Part shown: piece after piece, positions 17,317 through 25,533 of the stretch
Numbering within the stretch: position 1 is the first letter of the stretch
How the letters are laid out: each line of letters opens with the position of its first letter
Program-made: the position numbers and the translations under genes
Notes under the pieces: model-generated
The model's database searches: none
Told to the model about the DNA's origin: nothing
Seen by the model: only the letters and a program-made list of their open reading frames with translations
Assembly: GCA_900539375.1 (NCBI GenBank)
Contig: UQBY01000019.1
Location: forward strand, 1 to 64,000
DNA: 64,000 nucleotides
Source: an uncultured Clostridium sp.
GTDB taxonomy: Bacteria > Bacillota > Clostridia > Clostridiales > Clostridiaceae
Reading direction: 5' to 3'

Positions 17317-17937
17317 ATGCCTACAGTAGGTTTATTTAATAAAGAAGCAAACAAGGTTGGAGATATCGAATTAAATGAAAATATCTTCGCTGTTGAAGTA
17401 AATGAAAGTGCTATGCATCAAGTAGTTGTTGCATTATTAGCAAATAAAAGACAAGGAACTCAATCAGCTAAGACAAGAGCTGAAGTTAGAGGAGGCGGAA
17501 TAAAGCCTTGGAGACAAAAGGGAACTGGTAGAGCAAGACAAGGTTCAATCAGAGCACCTCAATGGATAAAGGGTGGTATAGTTTTTGCACCAAAGCCAAG
17601 AGATTACAGAATGTCTATACCAAAGAGCATGAAGAGAGTTGCTATGAAGTCTGCTTTAACAAGCAAAGTTCAAGCTGGAGAATTTATAGTTGTTGATAAC
17701 TTAGATTTCGAAGCTATAAAGACTAAGCAAGTAGCAACAATGGTTAATGCATTTGAAGCTAAAAAAGCATTAATAATAACAGCTGAATCTAATGAAATAG
17801 TTTATAAATCAGCTAGAAATATAGAAGGAGTTAATGTAATTCCTGCAAACAACATCAATGTTTATGATTTATTAAAGAGTGGAAAAGTGATCATAACTAA
17901 AGATGCTGTATCAAAAATTGAGGAGGTGTACGCATAA
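17317..17937 (+). CDS. rplD: 50S ribosomal protein L4
   Basis: L4 lines the polypeptide exit tunnel; in E. coli it represses the S10 operon by attenuation. The 206 residues have the RQKGTGRARQGSIRAPQW tunnel loop. AAAGGAGG precedes ATG 17317. The stop codon overlaps the start of rplW by one base (TAATG), implying coupled translation. Confidence 0.98.
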   Translation: MPTVGLFNKEANKVGDIELNENIFAVEVNESAMHQVVVALLANKRQGTQSAKTRAEVRGGGIKPWRQKGTGRARQGSIRAPQWIKGGIVFAPKPRDYRMSIPKSMKRVAMKSALTSKVQAGEFIVVDNLDFEAIKTKQVATMVNAFEAKKALIITAESNEIVYKSARNIEGVNVIPANNINVYDLLKSGKVIITKDAVSKIEEVYA

Positions 17938-18233
17938 TGAAAATGACAAGCTATGATATAATAAGAAAGCCTGTTATTACTGAAAAAACTATGAATGACA
18001 TGGCTCAAAACAAATACACTTTCATAGTTGATATCAATTCAAACAAATCTCAAATAAAGAGAGCTGTTGAAGAAGTTTTCGGAGTTAAAGTTGCTAATGT
18101 TCAAACATTAAGAACTATGGGAAAAACTAAGAGAATGGGCGTACATGTAGGAAAAAGAGCAGACTATAAAAAGGCTATAATTACTTTAGCTGAAGATAGT
18201 AAAGCAATAGAGTTCTTTGAAGGACTACAATAA
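17937..18233 (+). CDS. rplW: 50S ribosomal protein L23
   Basis: L23 stands at the tunnel exit and is the docking site for trigger factor and SRP. 98 residues including IIRKPVITEKTM and the hairpin-loop region with GVKVANVQT. Start ATG overlaps the rplD stop; the GAGGAGGTG lies inside the rplD 3' end. Confidence 0.97.
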   Translation: MKMTSYDIIRKPVITEKTMNDMAQNKYTFIVDINSNKSQIKRAVEEVFGVKVANVQTLRTMGKTKRMGVHVGKRADYKKAIITLAEDSKAIEFFEGLQ

Positions 18234-18295
18234 TATAAAAGGTGAGTTATTGGTAAGTTAATACCAGATAAGCTGTAAGAAGGAGGAAAAGTAAA

Positions 18296-19129
18296 ATGGC
18301 AGTTAAGAAGTTTAGACCAACTACCCCTTCAAGAAGAGAAATGACTATGGCAACATTTGAAGAAATAACTACTAATGTTCCAGAAAAATCACTTCTTGTT
18401 TCTTTAAGCAAGAATGCGGGTAGAAATGCACAAGGTAAGATAACTGTAAGACATCGTGGCGGTGGAGCTAAGAGAAAATATAGAGTTATCGATTTTAAGA
18501 GAAATAAGGATGGAGTTGTAGGAACAGTTGCTACAATAGAATACGATCCAAACAGAACAGCATATATTGCACTTGTTGTTTATGCTGATGGAGAAAAGAG
18601 ATATATATTAGCTCCAGCTGGATTAAAGGTAGGAGATAAGGTTGAATCTGGAGCAAATGCAGATATAAAACCAGGAAATGCTCTTCCATTAAAGAACATA
18701 CCAATAGGTACAGTTGTTCATAATGTTGAATTACAAGTTGGAAAAGGTGGCCAATTAGTTAGAAGTGCTGGTTCATCAGCTCAATTAATGGCTAAAGAAG
18801 GAAACTATGCAACATTAAGATTACCTTCTGGAGAAATGAGATATGTAAGAATCGAATGTAGAGCTACAGTAGGAACAGTTTCAAATGCTACTAACGATAT
18901 CATCAATTTAGGTAAAGCTGGTAGAAAGAGACATATGGGATGGAGACCAACTGTAAGAGGTTCTGTAATGAACCCTAACGATCACCCTCATGGTGGTGGT
19001 GAAGGTAAGTCACCAGTAGGTAGACCAAGTCCAGTTACTCCATGGGGTAAACCAGCTCTTGGATACAAAACTAGAAAGAATAAGAAATATTCAGATAGAT
19101 TCATTATTAAGAGAAGAAATGATAAGTAG
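18296..19129 (+). CDS. rplB: 50S ribosomal protein L2
   Basis: L2 is essential for subunit association and peptidyl transferase assembly. The 277 residues carry the GRNAQGKITVRHRGGGAKR N-terminal stretch and the invariant HPHGGGEGKSPVGRPSPVTP segment including the catalytic-centre histidine. AAGGAGG precedes the ATG. Confidence 0.98.
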   Translation: MAVKKFRPTTPSRREMTMATFEEITTNVPEKSLLVSLSKNAGRNAQGKITVRHRGGGAKRKYRVIDFKRNKDGVVGTVATIEYDPNRTAYIALVVYADGEKRYILAPAGLKVGDKVESGANADIKPGNALPLKNIPIGTVVHNVELQVGKGGQLVRSAGSSAQLMAKEGNYATLRLPSGEMRYVRIECRATVGTVSNATNDIINLGKAGRKRHMGWRPTVRGSVMNPNDHPHGGGEGKSPVGRPSPVTPWGKPALGYKTRKNKKYSDRFIIKRRNDK

Positions 19130-19131
19130 AA

Positions 19132-19171
19132 TGAAGGGAATACTTATTCTCTTCAAGGCTTATCAGCCTAA
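19132..19171 (+). promoter_or_regulatory. Two hairpins in the rplB-rpsS spacer
   Basis: A 22-base near-perfect inverted repeat (GAAGGGAATA with TATTCTCTTC, 19132-19153) is followed by a short GGCT/AGCC hairpin (about 19157-19168). They sit directly before the rpsS Shine-Dalgarno and could tune its translation; function unknown. Confidence 0.4.
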
Positions 19172-19195
19172 TGTTTAAGAAGGGAGGCAATATTA

Positions 19196-19471
19196 GTGAG
19201 TAGATCAATTAAAAAGGGACCTTTCGTCCACAAAGGACTTTTAAAGAAAATAGAAGAAATGAATGCAGCTGGAGAAAAGAAGGTTGTTAAAACTTGGTCA
19301 AGAAGTTCAACAATTTTCCCACAAATGATAGGTCATACTATAGCTGTTCATGATGGAAGAAAGCACGTTCCAGTTTATATATCAGAAGATATGGTTGGAC
19401 ACAAACTTGGAGAGTTTGCGTTAACAAGAACTTACAGAGGACATATCGTAGATAAAAAATTAAAGAAGTAG
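19196..19471 (+). CDS. rpsS: 30S ribosomal protein S19
   Basis: S19 lies in the 30S head at the subunit interface. 91 residues, MSRSIKKGPFVHKGLLKK, with the conserved GHKLGEFALTRTYRGH near the C-terminus. It starts at GTG 19196, nine bases after GGGAGGC. Confidence 0.98.
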   Translation: MSRSIKKGPFVHKGLLKKIEEMNAAGEKKVVKTWSRSSTIFPQMIGHTIAVHDGRKHVPVYISEDMVGHKLGEFALTRTYRGHIVDKKLKK

Positions 19472-19495
19472 TTAGTCAAGGAAGGAGGAACATAA

Positions 19496-19831
19496 ATGGA
19501 AGCTAGAGCTATAGCTAAGTATATAAGAATGTCTCCTATAAAAGTTGGAGTAGTTCTTAATTTAATAAAAGGAAAAAGTGTTAAAGAAGCTTCTGCTATT
19601 TTACAATATACTCCAAGAGAAGCAGCAGTAGTAATTAATAAGGTTTTAAATTCAGCTGTTGCAAATGCAGAAAATAACTTTGCTCTTGATACTGATAAAT
19701 TATATGTATCTGAAGCTTATGTTGGTCAAGGTCCAACATTAAAGAGATTCAGACCAATGGACCACGGAAAAGCATTTAAAATTCTTAAGAAAACAAGTCA
19801 CATAACAGTGGTTGTTAAAGAAAGAGAATAG
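19496..19831 (+). CDS. rplV: 50S ribosomal protein L22
   Basis: L22 extends a beta-hairpin into the exit tunnel near the macrolide site. The 111 residues start MEARAIAKYIRMSPIK, and the C-terminal hairpin GPTLKRFRPMDHGKAF shows no insertion or deletion of the kind that gives macrolide resistance. AAGGAGG precedes ATG. Confidence 0.97.
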   Translation: MEARAIAKYIRMSPIKVGVVLNLIKGKSVKEASAILQYTPREAAVVINKVLNSAVANAENNFALDTDKLYVSEAYVGQGPTLKRFRPMDHGKAFKILKKTSHITVVVKERE

Positions 19832-19847
19832 AAGGAGGGAAATATAA

Positions 19848-20516
19848 GTGGGTCAAAAAGTACATCCTCATGGACTTAGAGTCGGCGTTATTAAAGAATG
19901 GGATGCAAAATGGTTTGCTAACAAAAAAGATTTCGCTGATAATCTAGTTGAAGATAACAAGATAAGAGAATTTGTTAAAAAAGAACTTTACTCAGCTGGT
20001 ATTTCAAAGATTGAAATAGAAAGAGCAGCAAAGAGAGTTAAATTAAATATTTATACTGCAAAACCAGGTGTAGTTATAGGAAAAGGTGGTTCAGGAATTG
20101 AAGCACTAAAAGCTAAAGTAATGAAGCTTGTAAATGGTAAGAATGTTTTAATAAACATAGTTGAAGTAAAAAATGCTGAATCAGATGCTCAATTAATGGC
20201 AGAAAACATTGCTGAACAATTAGAAAAGAGAGTATCTTTTAGAAGAGCAATGAAACAAAGTATACAAAGAGCAATGAAACACGGAGTAAAAGGTGTTAAG
20301 ACAGCATGTTCTGGAAGATTAGGTGGAGCTGAAATAGCTAGAACAGAACAATATCATGAAGGAACAATTCCACTACAAACATTAAGAGCTGATATAGATT
20401 ATGGATTTGCTGAAGCAGATACAACATATGGAAAAATCGGAGTTAAGGTTTGGGTTTATAATGGAGAAGTACTTCCAACTAAGAAAGTTGAAAGTGAAGA
20501 AAAGATTGAAGCATAA
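19848..20516 (+). CDS. rpsC: 30S ribosomal protein S3
   Basis: S3 forms part of the mRNA entry channel. The 222-residue protein has the N-terminal MGQKVHPHGLRVGVI, a type II KH domain with GVVIGKGGSGIE, and the C-terminal domain ending in an acidic tail. Start is GTG 19848 after AAGGAGGG. Confidence 0.98.
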   Translation: MGQKVHPHGLRVGVIKEWDAKWFANKKDFADNLVEDNKIREFVKKELYSAGISKIEIERAAKRVKLNIYTAKPGVVIGKGGSGIEALKAKVMKLVNGKNVLINIVEVKNAESDAQLMAENIAEQLEKRVSFRRAMKQSIQRAMKHGVKGVKTACSGRLGGAEIARTEQYHEGTIPLQTLRADIDYGFAEADTTYGKIGVKVWVYNGEVLPTKKVESEEKIEA

Positions 20517-20534
20517 GAAAGGAGGAAAAAGATC

Positions 20535-20969
20535 ATGTTAATGCCTAAAAGAGTAAAGCATCGTAAGGTACAACGTGGCAGAATGAAGGGTAAGGCTTTA
20601 AGAGGAAATTTCTTAGCATATGGAGATTTTGGTATTCAAGCTACTACTTGTGGTTGGATTACAAGTAATCAAATAGAAGCCTCAAGAATTGCTATAAATA
20701 GATATATTAAAAGAGGAGGAAAACTTTGGATAAAGATTTTCCCAGATAAACCAGTAACAGAAAAGCCAGCTGGAACAAGAATGGGTTCTGGTAAAGGTTC
20801 ACCAGAATACTGGGTAGCAGTAGTAAAGCCAGGTAGAGTATTATTTGAATTATCAGGAGTTAGCGAAGAAACTGCAAGAGAAGCAATGAGACTTGCATCA
20901 CACAAACTTCCTATAAAGACAAAGTTTGTTACAAGAAAAGATTTTGAGGAAATGGGTGGTGAAGAATAA
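20535..20969 (+). CDS. rplP: 50S ribosomal protein L16
   Basis: L16 positions the A-site tRNA. 144 residues beginning MLMPKRVKHRKVQRGRMKG, as in other Firmicutes, which supports ATG 20535 over the ATG two codons later. Conserved KPAGTRMGSGKGSPEYWVA present. Its stop overlaps the rpmC start by one base. Confidence 0.97.
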   Translation: MLMPKRVKHRKVQRGRMKGKALRGNFLAYGDFGIQATTCGWITSNQIEASRIAINRYIKRGGKLWIKIFPDKPVTEKPAGTRMGSGKGSPEYWVAVVKPGRVLFELSGVSEETAREAMRLASHKLPIKTKFVTRKDFEEMGGEE

Positions 20970-21178
20970 TGAAGGCTAGAGAGTTAAAAGAGTTAAGAGG
21001 TGCTAATCCTCAAGATTTAAATGCAAAGTTAGGAGATCTTAAAGCTGAATTATTCAACTTAAGATTCCAATTAGCTACAGGACAATTAGAAAATCCAATA
21101 AGAATAAGAGAAGTAAAGAAATCTATAGCCCAAATAAAAACCATCTTAAGAGAAGAAGAGTTAAGGGTTCAACAGTAA
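20969..21178 (+). CDS. rpmC: 50S ribosomal protein L29
   Basis: L29 is a small helical-hairpin protein near the tunnel exit. The 69 residues MKARELKELRGANPQDL carry the typical LFNLRFQLATGQLENP motif. Translation is coupled to rplP through a TAATG overlap. Confidence 0.97.
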   Translation: MKARELKELRGANPQDLNAKLGDLKAELFNLRFQLATGQLENPIRIREVKKSIAQIKTILREEELRVQQ

Positions 21179-21200
21179 ATCTGGAAGGAGGTATTCCCTA

Positions 21201-21455
21201 ATGGAAAGAGGACTAAGAAAAAAGAAAATCGGTAGAGTTGTTTCTGATAAAATGGATAAGACTATCGTAGTCGCTGTTGAAACTAAGGTTAGACATCCAT
21301 TATATGGAAAGACAGTTAACAGAACTACAAAGTTTAAAGCTCATGATGAAAACAATGAAGCAAAAATAAATGATAGAGTATTAATAATGGAAACTAGACC
21401 ATTATCTAAAGATAAGAGATGGAGACTTGTTGAAATAGTTGAAAAAGCAAAATAG
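21201..21455 (+). CDS. rpsQ: 30S ribosomal protein S17
   Basis: S17 is a primary 16S rRNA binder with an OB fold. The 84 residues include GRVVSDKMDKTIVV and RPLSKDKRWRLVEI. AAGGAGG precedes ATG 21201. Part of the rplP-rpmC-rpsQ-rplN-rplX run. Confidence 0.97.
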   Translation: MERGLRKKKIGRVVSDKMDKTIVVAVETKVRHPLYGKTVNRTTKFKAHDENNEAKINDRVLIMETRPLSKDKRWRLVEIVEKAK

Positions 21456-21482
21456 CTTGAAAACTGAAAGGAGGATAATTCG

Positions 21483-21851
21483 ATGATACAACAACAAACC
21501 TTACTTAAAGTAGGAGATAACTCAGGTGCTAAAGAAATTATGTGTATCAGAGTTTTAGGTGGATCTAAAAGAAAGTTCGGTAACATTGGAGATGTAATAG
21601 TTGCTAGCGTTAAAAGTGCAACACCAGGCGGAGTTGTTAAAAAGGGAGACGTTGTAAAGGCTGTTATAGTTAGATCAGTAAGAGGATTAAGAAGAGCAGA
21701 TGGTTCATACATAAAGTTTGACGAAAATGCTGCAGTTATAATAAAAGATGATAAGCAACCAAGAGGAACTCGTATCTTCGGGCCAGTTGCAAGAGAGCTA
21801 AGAGATAAGGAATTCAATAAGATATTATCACTAGCACCAGAAGTTCTATAA
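21483..21851 (+). CDS. rplN: 50S ribosomal protein L14
   Basis: L14 forms intersubunit bridges with 16S rRNA. The 122 residues have the family core DNSGAKEIMCIRVLGG and RGTRIFGPVARELRDK. AAAGGAGG lies before ATG 21483. Confidence 0.98.
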   Translation: MIQQQTLLKVGDNSGAKEIMCIRVLGGSKRKFGNIGDVIVASVKSATPGGVVKKGDVVKAVIVRSVRGLRRADGSYIKFDENAAVIIKDDKQPRGTRIFGPVARELRDKEFNKILSLAPEVL

Positions 21852-21869
21852 TAGAGGAGGTGGCCAGAC

Positions 21870-22184
21870 TTGAAGGTACATGTAAGAAAGAATGATACAG
21901 TTTTAGTTATATCAGGAAAAGATAAGGGTAAAACTGGAGAAGTTTTAAAGGTATATCCAAAGACAGGAAAAGTTCTTGTTCAAGGAGTTAATATAGTAAA
22001 GAAGCACCAAAAAGCTAATAGAACACAAGCTGAAAGTGCAATTATAGAAAGAGAAGCTGCTATAAACAGTTCAAAGGTTATGTTATACTGTACAAAATGC
22101 AAACAACCAACAAGAATCAGCAATAAGTTATTAGAAGATGGTTCTAAGGTTAGAGTTTGTAAGAAGTGCGGAGAAACATTCTAG
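21870..22184 (+). CDS. rplX: 50S ribosomal protein L24
   Basis: L24 initiates 50S assembly. 104 residues, MKVHVRKNDTVLVISGKDKG with a KOW motif, and a C-terminal extension carrying CxxC pairs (CTKCKQPTR and CKKCGE) that could bind zinc, a variant common in clostridia. Start is TTG 21870, five bases after GAGGAGGTGG. Confidence 0.96.
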   Translation: MKVHVRKNDTVLVISGKDKGKTGEVLKVYPKTGKVLVQGVNIVKKHQKANRTQAESAIIEREAAINSSKVMLYCTKCKQPTRISNKLLEDGSKVRVCKKCGETF

Positions 22185-22208
22185 AATCTGAAAGGAGGGT
22201 AACACAAC

Positions 22209-22748
22209 ATGACAAGACTTCAAGAGAAGTATGAAAAAGAAATTATATCAGCAATGATGGAAAAGTTCGGATATAAGAACATAATGGAAGTTCCAAGACT
22301 TGAAAAGATAGTAATCAACATGGGTGTTGGTGAAGCTAAAGAAAATCAAAAGGTTTTAGAATCAGCAGTTAATGATTTAACTTTAATATCTGGTCAAAAA
22401 CCAATCTTAACTAGAGCAAAGAAATCTGTTGCTAACTTTAAGATTAGAGAAAACATGCCTTTAGGATGTAAGGTTACATTAAGAAAAGCTAAAATGTATG
22501 AATTTGCAGATAAGTTAATGACAATAGCTCTACCAAGAGTTAGAGACTTCAGAGGCGTTTCAAGCAAAGCTTTTGATGGAAGAGGAAATTATTCTCTAGG
22601 AATTAAAGAACAATTAATATTCCCAGAAATTGAATACGACAAAGTCGACAAAGTAAGAGGAATGGATATAATCTTCGTTACAACTGCAAAGACTGACGAA
22701 GAAGCAAGAGAATTATTAAGATTCCTTGGAATGCCATTCGCTCAATAA
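22209..22748 (+). CDS. rplE: 50S ribosomal protein L5
   Basis: L5 binds 5S rRNA and contacts P-site tRNA. The 179 residues contain KIVINMGVGEA, GQKPILTRAKKSVANFKIR and the C-terminal MDIIFVTTAKTDEEARELL. AAAGGAGG precedes ATG 22209. Confidence 0.98.
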   Translation: MTRLQEKYEKEIISAMMEKFGYKNIMEVPRLEKIVINMGVGEAKENQKVLESAVNDLTLISGQKPILTRAKKSVANFKIRENMPLGCKVTLRKAKMYEFADKLMTIALPRVRDFRGVSSKAFDGRGNYSLGIKEQLIFPEIEYDKVDKVRGMDIIFVTTAKTDEEARELLRFLGMPFAQ

Positions 22749-22763
22749 TAAGGAGGGAAAACT

Positions 22764-22949
22764 GTGGCACGTAAAGCTATTATTGAAAAGTGGAATAAAA
22801 CACCTAAATATAAAACAAGAGCTTATACAAGATGTAGAATATGTGGAAGACCACATGCAGTATTAAAGAAATATGGTATTTGCCGTATTTGCTTTAGAGA
22901 ACTTGCTTATAAGGGTCAAATACCTGGTTGTAAGAAAGCAAGCTGGTAA
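22764..22949 (+). CDS. rpsN: 30S ribosomal protein S14, zinc form
   Basis: This is the short 61-residue type Z S14 with a complete CxxC-x12-CxxC zinc site (CRICGRP ... CRICFRE). S14 helps assemble the 30S head. Starts at GTG 22764 after AAGGAGGG. The zinc-free long paralogue is not in this window. Confidence 0.97.
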   Translation: MARKAIIEKWNKTPKYKTRAYTRCRICGRPHAVLKKYGICRICFRELAYKGQIPGCKKASW

Positions 22950-22978
22950 TTATCGTATATCGAAAGGAGGCACATTAA

Positions 22979-23377
22979 ATGGTTATGACAGATCCTATAG
23001 CAGATTTGCTAACTCGTATAAGAAATGCAAATGCTGTGAGACACGAAGTAGTAGAGGTACCTTCTTCAAATGTTAAGAAGGATATTGTAAATATATTATT
23101 ACAAGAAGGATACATCAAAGAAATAGAAGAATATAACGATGGTGTTGTACCAATGTTAAGAATAACTCTTAAGTATGGTGCAGGAAAAGAAAGAGTTATA
23201 ACTGGTATAAAGAGAATATCTAAGCCAGGTTTAAGAGTTTATTGTAAGAAGGATGAAACTCCAAAGGTTCTTAATGGACTAGGAATTGCTTTAATATCAA
23301 CTTCTAAAGGACTTATGGTTGATAGAGAAGCTAGAAAGTTAGGATTAGGTGGAGAAGTAGTTTGTTACGTTTGGTAA
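22979..23377 (+). CDS. rpsH: 30S ribosomal protein S8
   Basis: S8 binds the central domain of 16S rRNA and is the classical spc-operon repressor. 132 residues starting MVMTDPIADLLTRIRNAN, with the conserved C-terminal STSKGLMVDREARKLGLGGE. AAAGGAGG precedes ATG. Confidence 0.98.
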   Translation: MVMTDPIADLLTRIRNANAVRHEVVEVPSSNVKKDIVNILLQEGYIKEIEEYNDGVVPMLRITLKYGAGKERVITGIKRISKPGLRVYCKKDETPKVLNGLGIALISTSKGLMVDREARKLGLGGEVVCYVW

Positions 23378-23439
23378 TACGTAATTAATAAGTTTTAAAA
23401 TATAATTTAAGTATCGATAAGAATACGGGAGGTGCAAAT

Positions 23440-23982
23440 ATGTCTAGAGTAGGTAGATTACCTATAGCTATACCAGCTGGAGTAACTGTAGCTGTATCTG
23501 AAGAAAATGTTGTTACAGTTAAAGGACCTAAGGGTGAATTGGTTAAAGCTATGAACAAAGACATGAATATAGCAGTTGAAAACAATGAAATACTTGTTAC
23601 TAGACCAAGTGATGATAAAGAGCACAGAGCTCTTCATGGATTAACAAGAGCACTAATCAACAATATGGTAATTGGAGTTAGTGAAGGATACCAAAAGACT
23701 TTAGAACTAGTTGGAGTTGGTTACAGAGCTCAATTACAAGGAAAGAAGCTTGTAATGAATCTTGGATTTTCACATCCAGTTGAAGTAGAACCATTAGAAG
23801 GAATAACTTTTGAAACTCCAGCACCAACAAAGGTTGTAATCAAAGGAATTGATAAAGAAGTTGTTGGAGCACAAGCAGCGGATATAAGAGCTTGGAGAAA
23901 ACCTGAACCATATAAGGGTAAAGGAATTAAGTTCGAAGGTGAATTCATAAGACGTAAAGAAGGTAAGACTGGTAAGAAATAA
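23440..23982 (+). CDS. rplF: 50S ribosomal protein L6
   Basis: L6 lies near the sarcin-ricin loop. The 180 residues start MSRVGRLPIAIPAGV and end with the conserved RKPEPYKGKGIKFEGEFIRR. GGGAGGTG stands before ATG 23440. Confidence 0.98.
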   Translation: MSRVGRLPIAIPAGVTVAVSEENVVTVKGPKGELVKAMNKDMNIAVENNEILVTRPSDDKEHRALHGLTRALINNMVIGVSEGYQKTLELVGVGYRAQLQGKKLVMNLGFSHPVEVEPLEGITFETPAPTKVVIKGIDKEVVGAQAADIRAWRKPEPYKGKGIKFEGEFIRRKEGKTGKK

Positions 23983-24000
23983 TAGAAAGGAGTGAGGGCT

Positions 24001-24357
24001 ATGTTCAAGAAGGCTGACAAAAAAGTTAAAAGAGAAAGACGTCACCTTAGAGTTCGTAAGAAAGTTTTCGGTACTCCTGAAAGACCAAGACTTTCAGTAT
24101 ATAGAAGTGAAAAGAATATATATGCACAAATAATTGATGATATAAATGCTGTAACTTTAACTTCTGCATCAAGCTTAGATAAGTCAATAGCTAAAGGTGG
24201 AAATAAAGAAGGAGCTAAACTTGTAGGAGAATTAATCGCTAAAAATGCTTTAGAAAAAGGCATAACTGAAGTTGTATTTGACAGAGGTGGATATGTATAT
24301 CACGGAAGAGTACAACAATTAGCAGAATCAGCTAGAGAAGCAGGATTAAAGTTCTAA
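24001..24357 (+). CDS. rplR: 50S ribosomal protein L18
   Basis: L18 binds 5S rRNA. 118 residues from MFKKADKKVKRERRHLRVRK; a GTG at 23992 is in frame but lies against the GAAAGGAG, so ATG 24001 is chosen. Conserved FDRGGYVYHGRVQQLAESAR near the C-terminus. Confidence 0.96.
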   Translation: MFKKADKKVKRERRHLRVRKKVFGTPERPRLSVYRSEKNIYAQIIDDINAVTLTSASSLDKSIAKGGNKEGAKLVGELIAKNALEKGITEVVFDRGGYVYHGRVQQLAESAREAGLKF

Positions 24358-24376
24358 TAAATAAGGAGGGAAATAA

Positions 24377-24877
24377 ATGAGAGTCGATCCTAGTAAACTA
24401 GAAGACCTTAAAGAAAAGGTTGTTTTCATAAACAGAGTTACTAAGGTTGTTAAGGGTGGTAGAAATTTCAGATTCAGCGCACTTGTTGTTGTAGGTGACG
24501 AAAACGGACACGTTGGTGTTGGAATGGGAAAATCTATAGAAATACCAGTAGCAATTAAAAAAGGAATAGAAGATGCCAAGAAAAACATGGTAGAAGTTGC
24601 GATTGTTGGAACAACTGTTCCTCATGAAATATACGGAACTTTTGGAACTGGTAAGGTTCTTATAATGCCAGCTAAGGAAGGTACTGGAGTTATCGCTGGA
24701 GGTCCAGCTAGAACAGTTCTTGAATTAGCAGGATTAAAGGATGTTAGAGCTAAGTCATTAGGTTCAAACAACCCAAGAAACATGGTAAATGCTACAATTA
24801 ACGGATTAGCAGATTTAAGAACAGCTGAAGAAATAGCTAAGTTAAGAGGAAAATCTGTTGAAGAAATTTTAGGTTAG
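24377..24877 (+). CDS. rpsE: 30S ribosomal protein S5
   Basis: S5 has roles in fidelity and mRNA unwinding. The 166 residues have the N-terminal double-stranded-RNA-binding-like domain with VVKGGRNFRFSALVVVGD and the C-terminal LGSNNPRNMVNATINGL. AAGGAGGG precedes ATG. Confidence 0.98.
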   Translation: MRVDPSKLEDLKEKVVFINRVTKVVKGGRNFRFSALVVVGDENGHVGVGMGKSIEIPVAIKKGIEDAKKNMVEVAIVGTTVPHEIYGTFGTGKVLIMPAKEGTGVIAGGPARTVLELAGLKDVRAKSLGSNNPRNMVNATINGLADLRTAEEIAKLRGKSVEEILG

Positions 24878-24890
24878 GAGGTATTTTGCA

Positions 24891-25070
24891 ATGGCAAAAT
24901 TAAGAATAACTCTAGTAAAGAGCTTAATAGGAAGAAAAAAAGACCATATAACTACTGCAAATACCCTTGGACTTAGAAAAATAGGTAAAACAGTAGAACA
25001 TGAGGGAACTCCTCAAATACAAGGTATGATTAAGAAAATTGACTACTTATTAAAGGTAGAAGAAATATAA
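24891..25070 (+). CDS. rpmD: 50S ribosomal protein L30
   Basis: This 59-residue ORF between rpsE and rplO starts MAKLRITLVKSLIGRKKDHI and has TLGLRKIGKTVEHEGTPQIQ, the canonical L30 fold. GGAGG lies inside the rpsE stop region, seven bases before ATG 24891. It is small but invariant in this position in Firmicutes. Confidence 0.96.
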   Translation: MAKLRITLVKSLIGRKKDHITTANTLGLRKIGKTVEHEGTPQIQGMIKKIDYLLKVEEI

Positions 25071-25091
25071 TAACGAGGAGGTGCACTAAGT

Positions 25092-25532
25092 ATGAAACTT
25101 CATGAATTAAAGCCAGCAGCAGGAAGCAAGAAAGCTCCTAAAAGAGTTGGTAGAGGAACTGGTTCAGGTTTAGGAAGAAACGCTGGAAAAGGTGAAAAGG
25201 GTCAAAACGCTAGATCAGGTGGTGGAGTAAGACCTGGTTTTGAAGGAGGCCAAATGCCTTTATACAGAAGACTTCCAAAGAGAGGATTCACAAATATATT
25301 TGCTAAGAAAATTGTTAGCATAAATGTTGATAGATTAAATGTATTTGAGAACGGAACTGAAGTAACTCCAGAAGTATTACTTGAAGCAAGAGTAATAAGC
25401 AAGGTTATGGATGGCGTTAAAATACTTGGAAATGGAAACATAGAAAAGGCTTTAACAATAAAAGGATGTAAACTTTCAAAATCTGCAGTAGAGAAAATCG
25501 AAGCAGCTGGAGGAAAAGTTGAGGTGATTTAA
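25092..25532 (+). CDS. rplO: 50S ribosomal protein L15
   Basis: L15 is a late assembly protein with an extended Gly/Arg-rich N-terminus (GRGTGSGLGRNAGKGEKGQ). 146 residues, ending with the conserved LSKSAVEKIEAAGGKVEVI. GAGGAGGTG precedes ATG. Its end carries the Shine-Dalgarno (GAGGTG) for secY, which starts one base after its stop. Confidence 0.98.
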   Translation: MKLHELKPAAGSKKAPKRVGRGTGSGLGRNAGKGEKGQNARSGGGVRPGFEGGQMPLYRRLPKRGFTNIFAKKIVSINVDRLNVFENGTEVTPEVLLEARVISKVMDGVKILGNGNIEKALTIKGCKLSKSAVEKIEAAGGKVEVI

Positions 25533-25533
25533 T

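Noticed and set aside
22873..23076. Additional 67-residue protein overlapping rpsN and rpsH
   Set aside because: It is out of frame across two real ribosomal genes and its sequence is that of their shifted codons.
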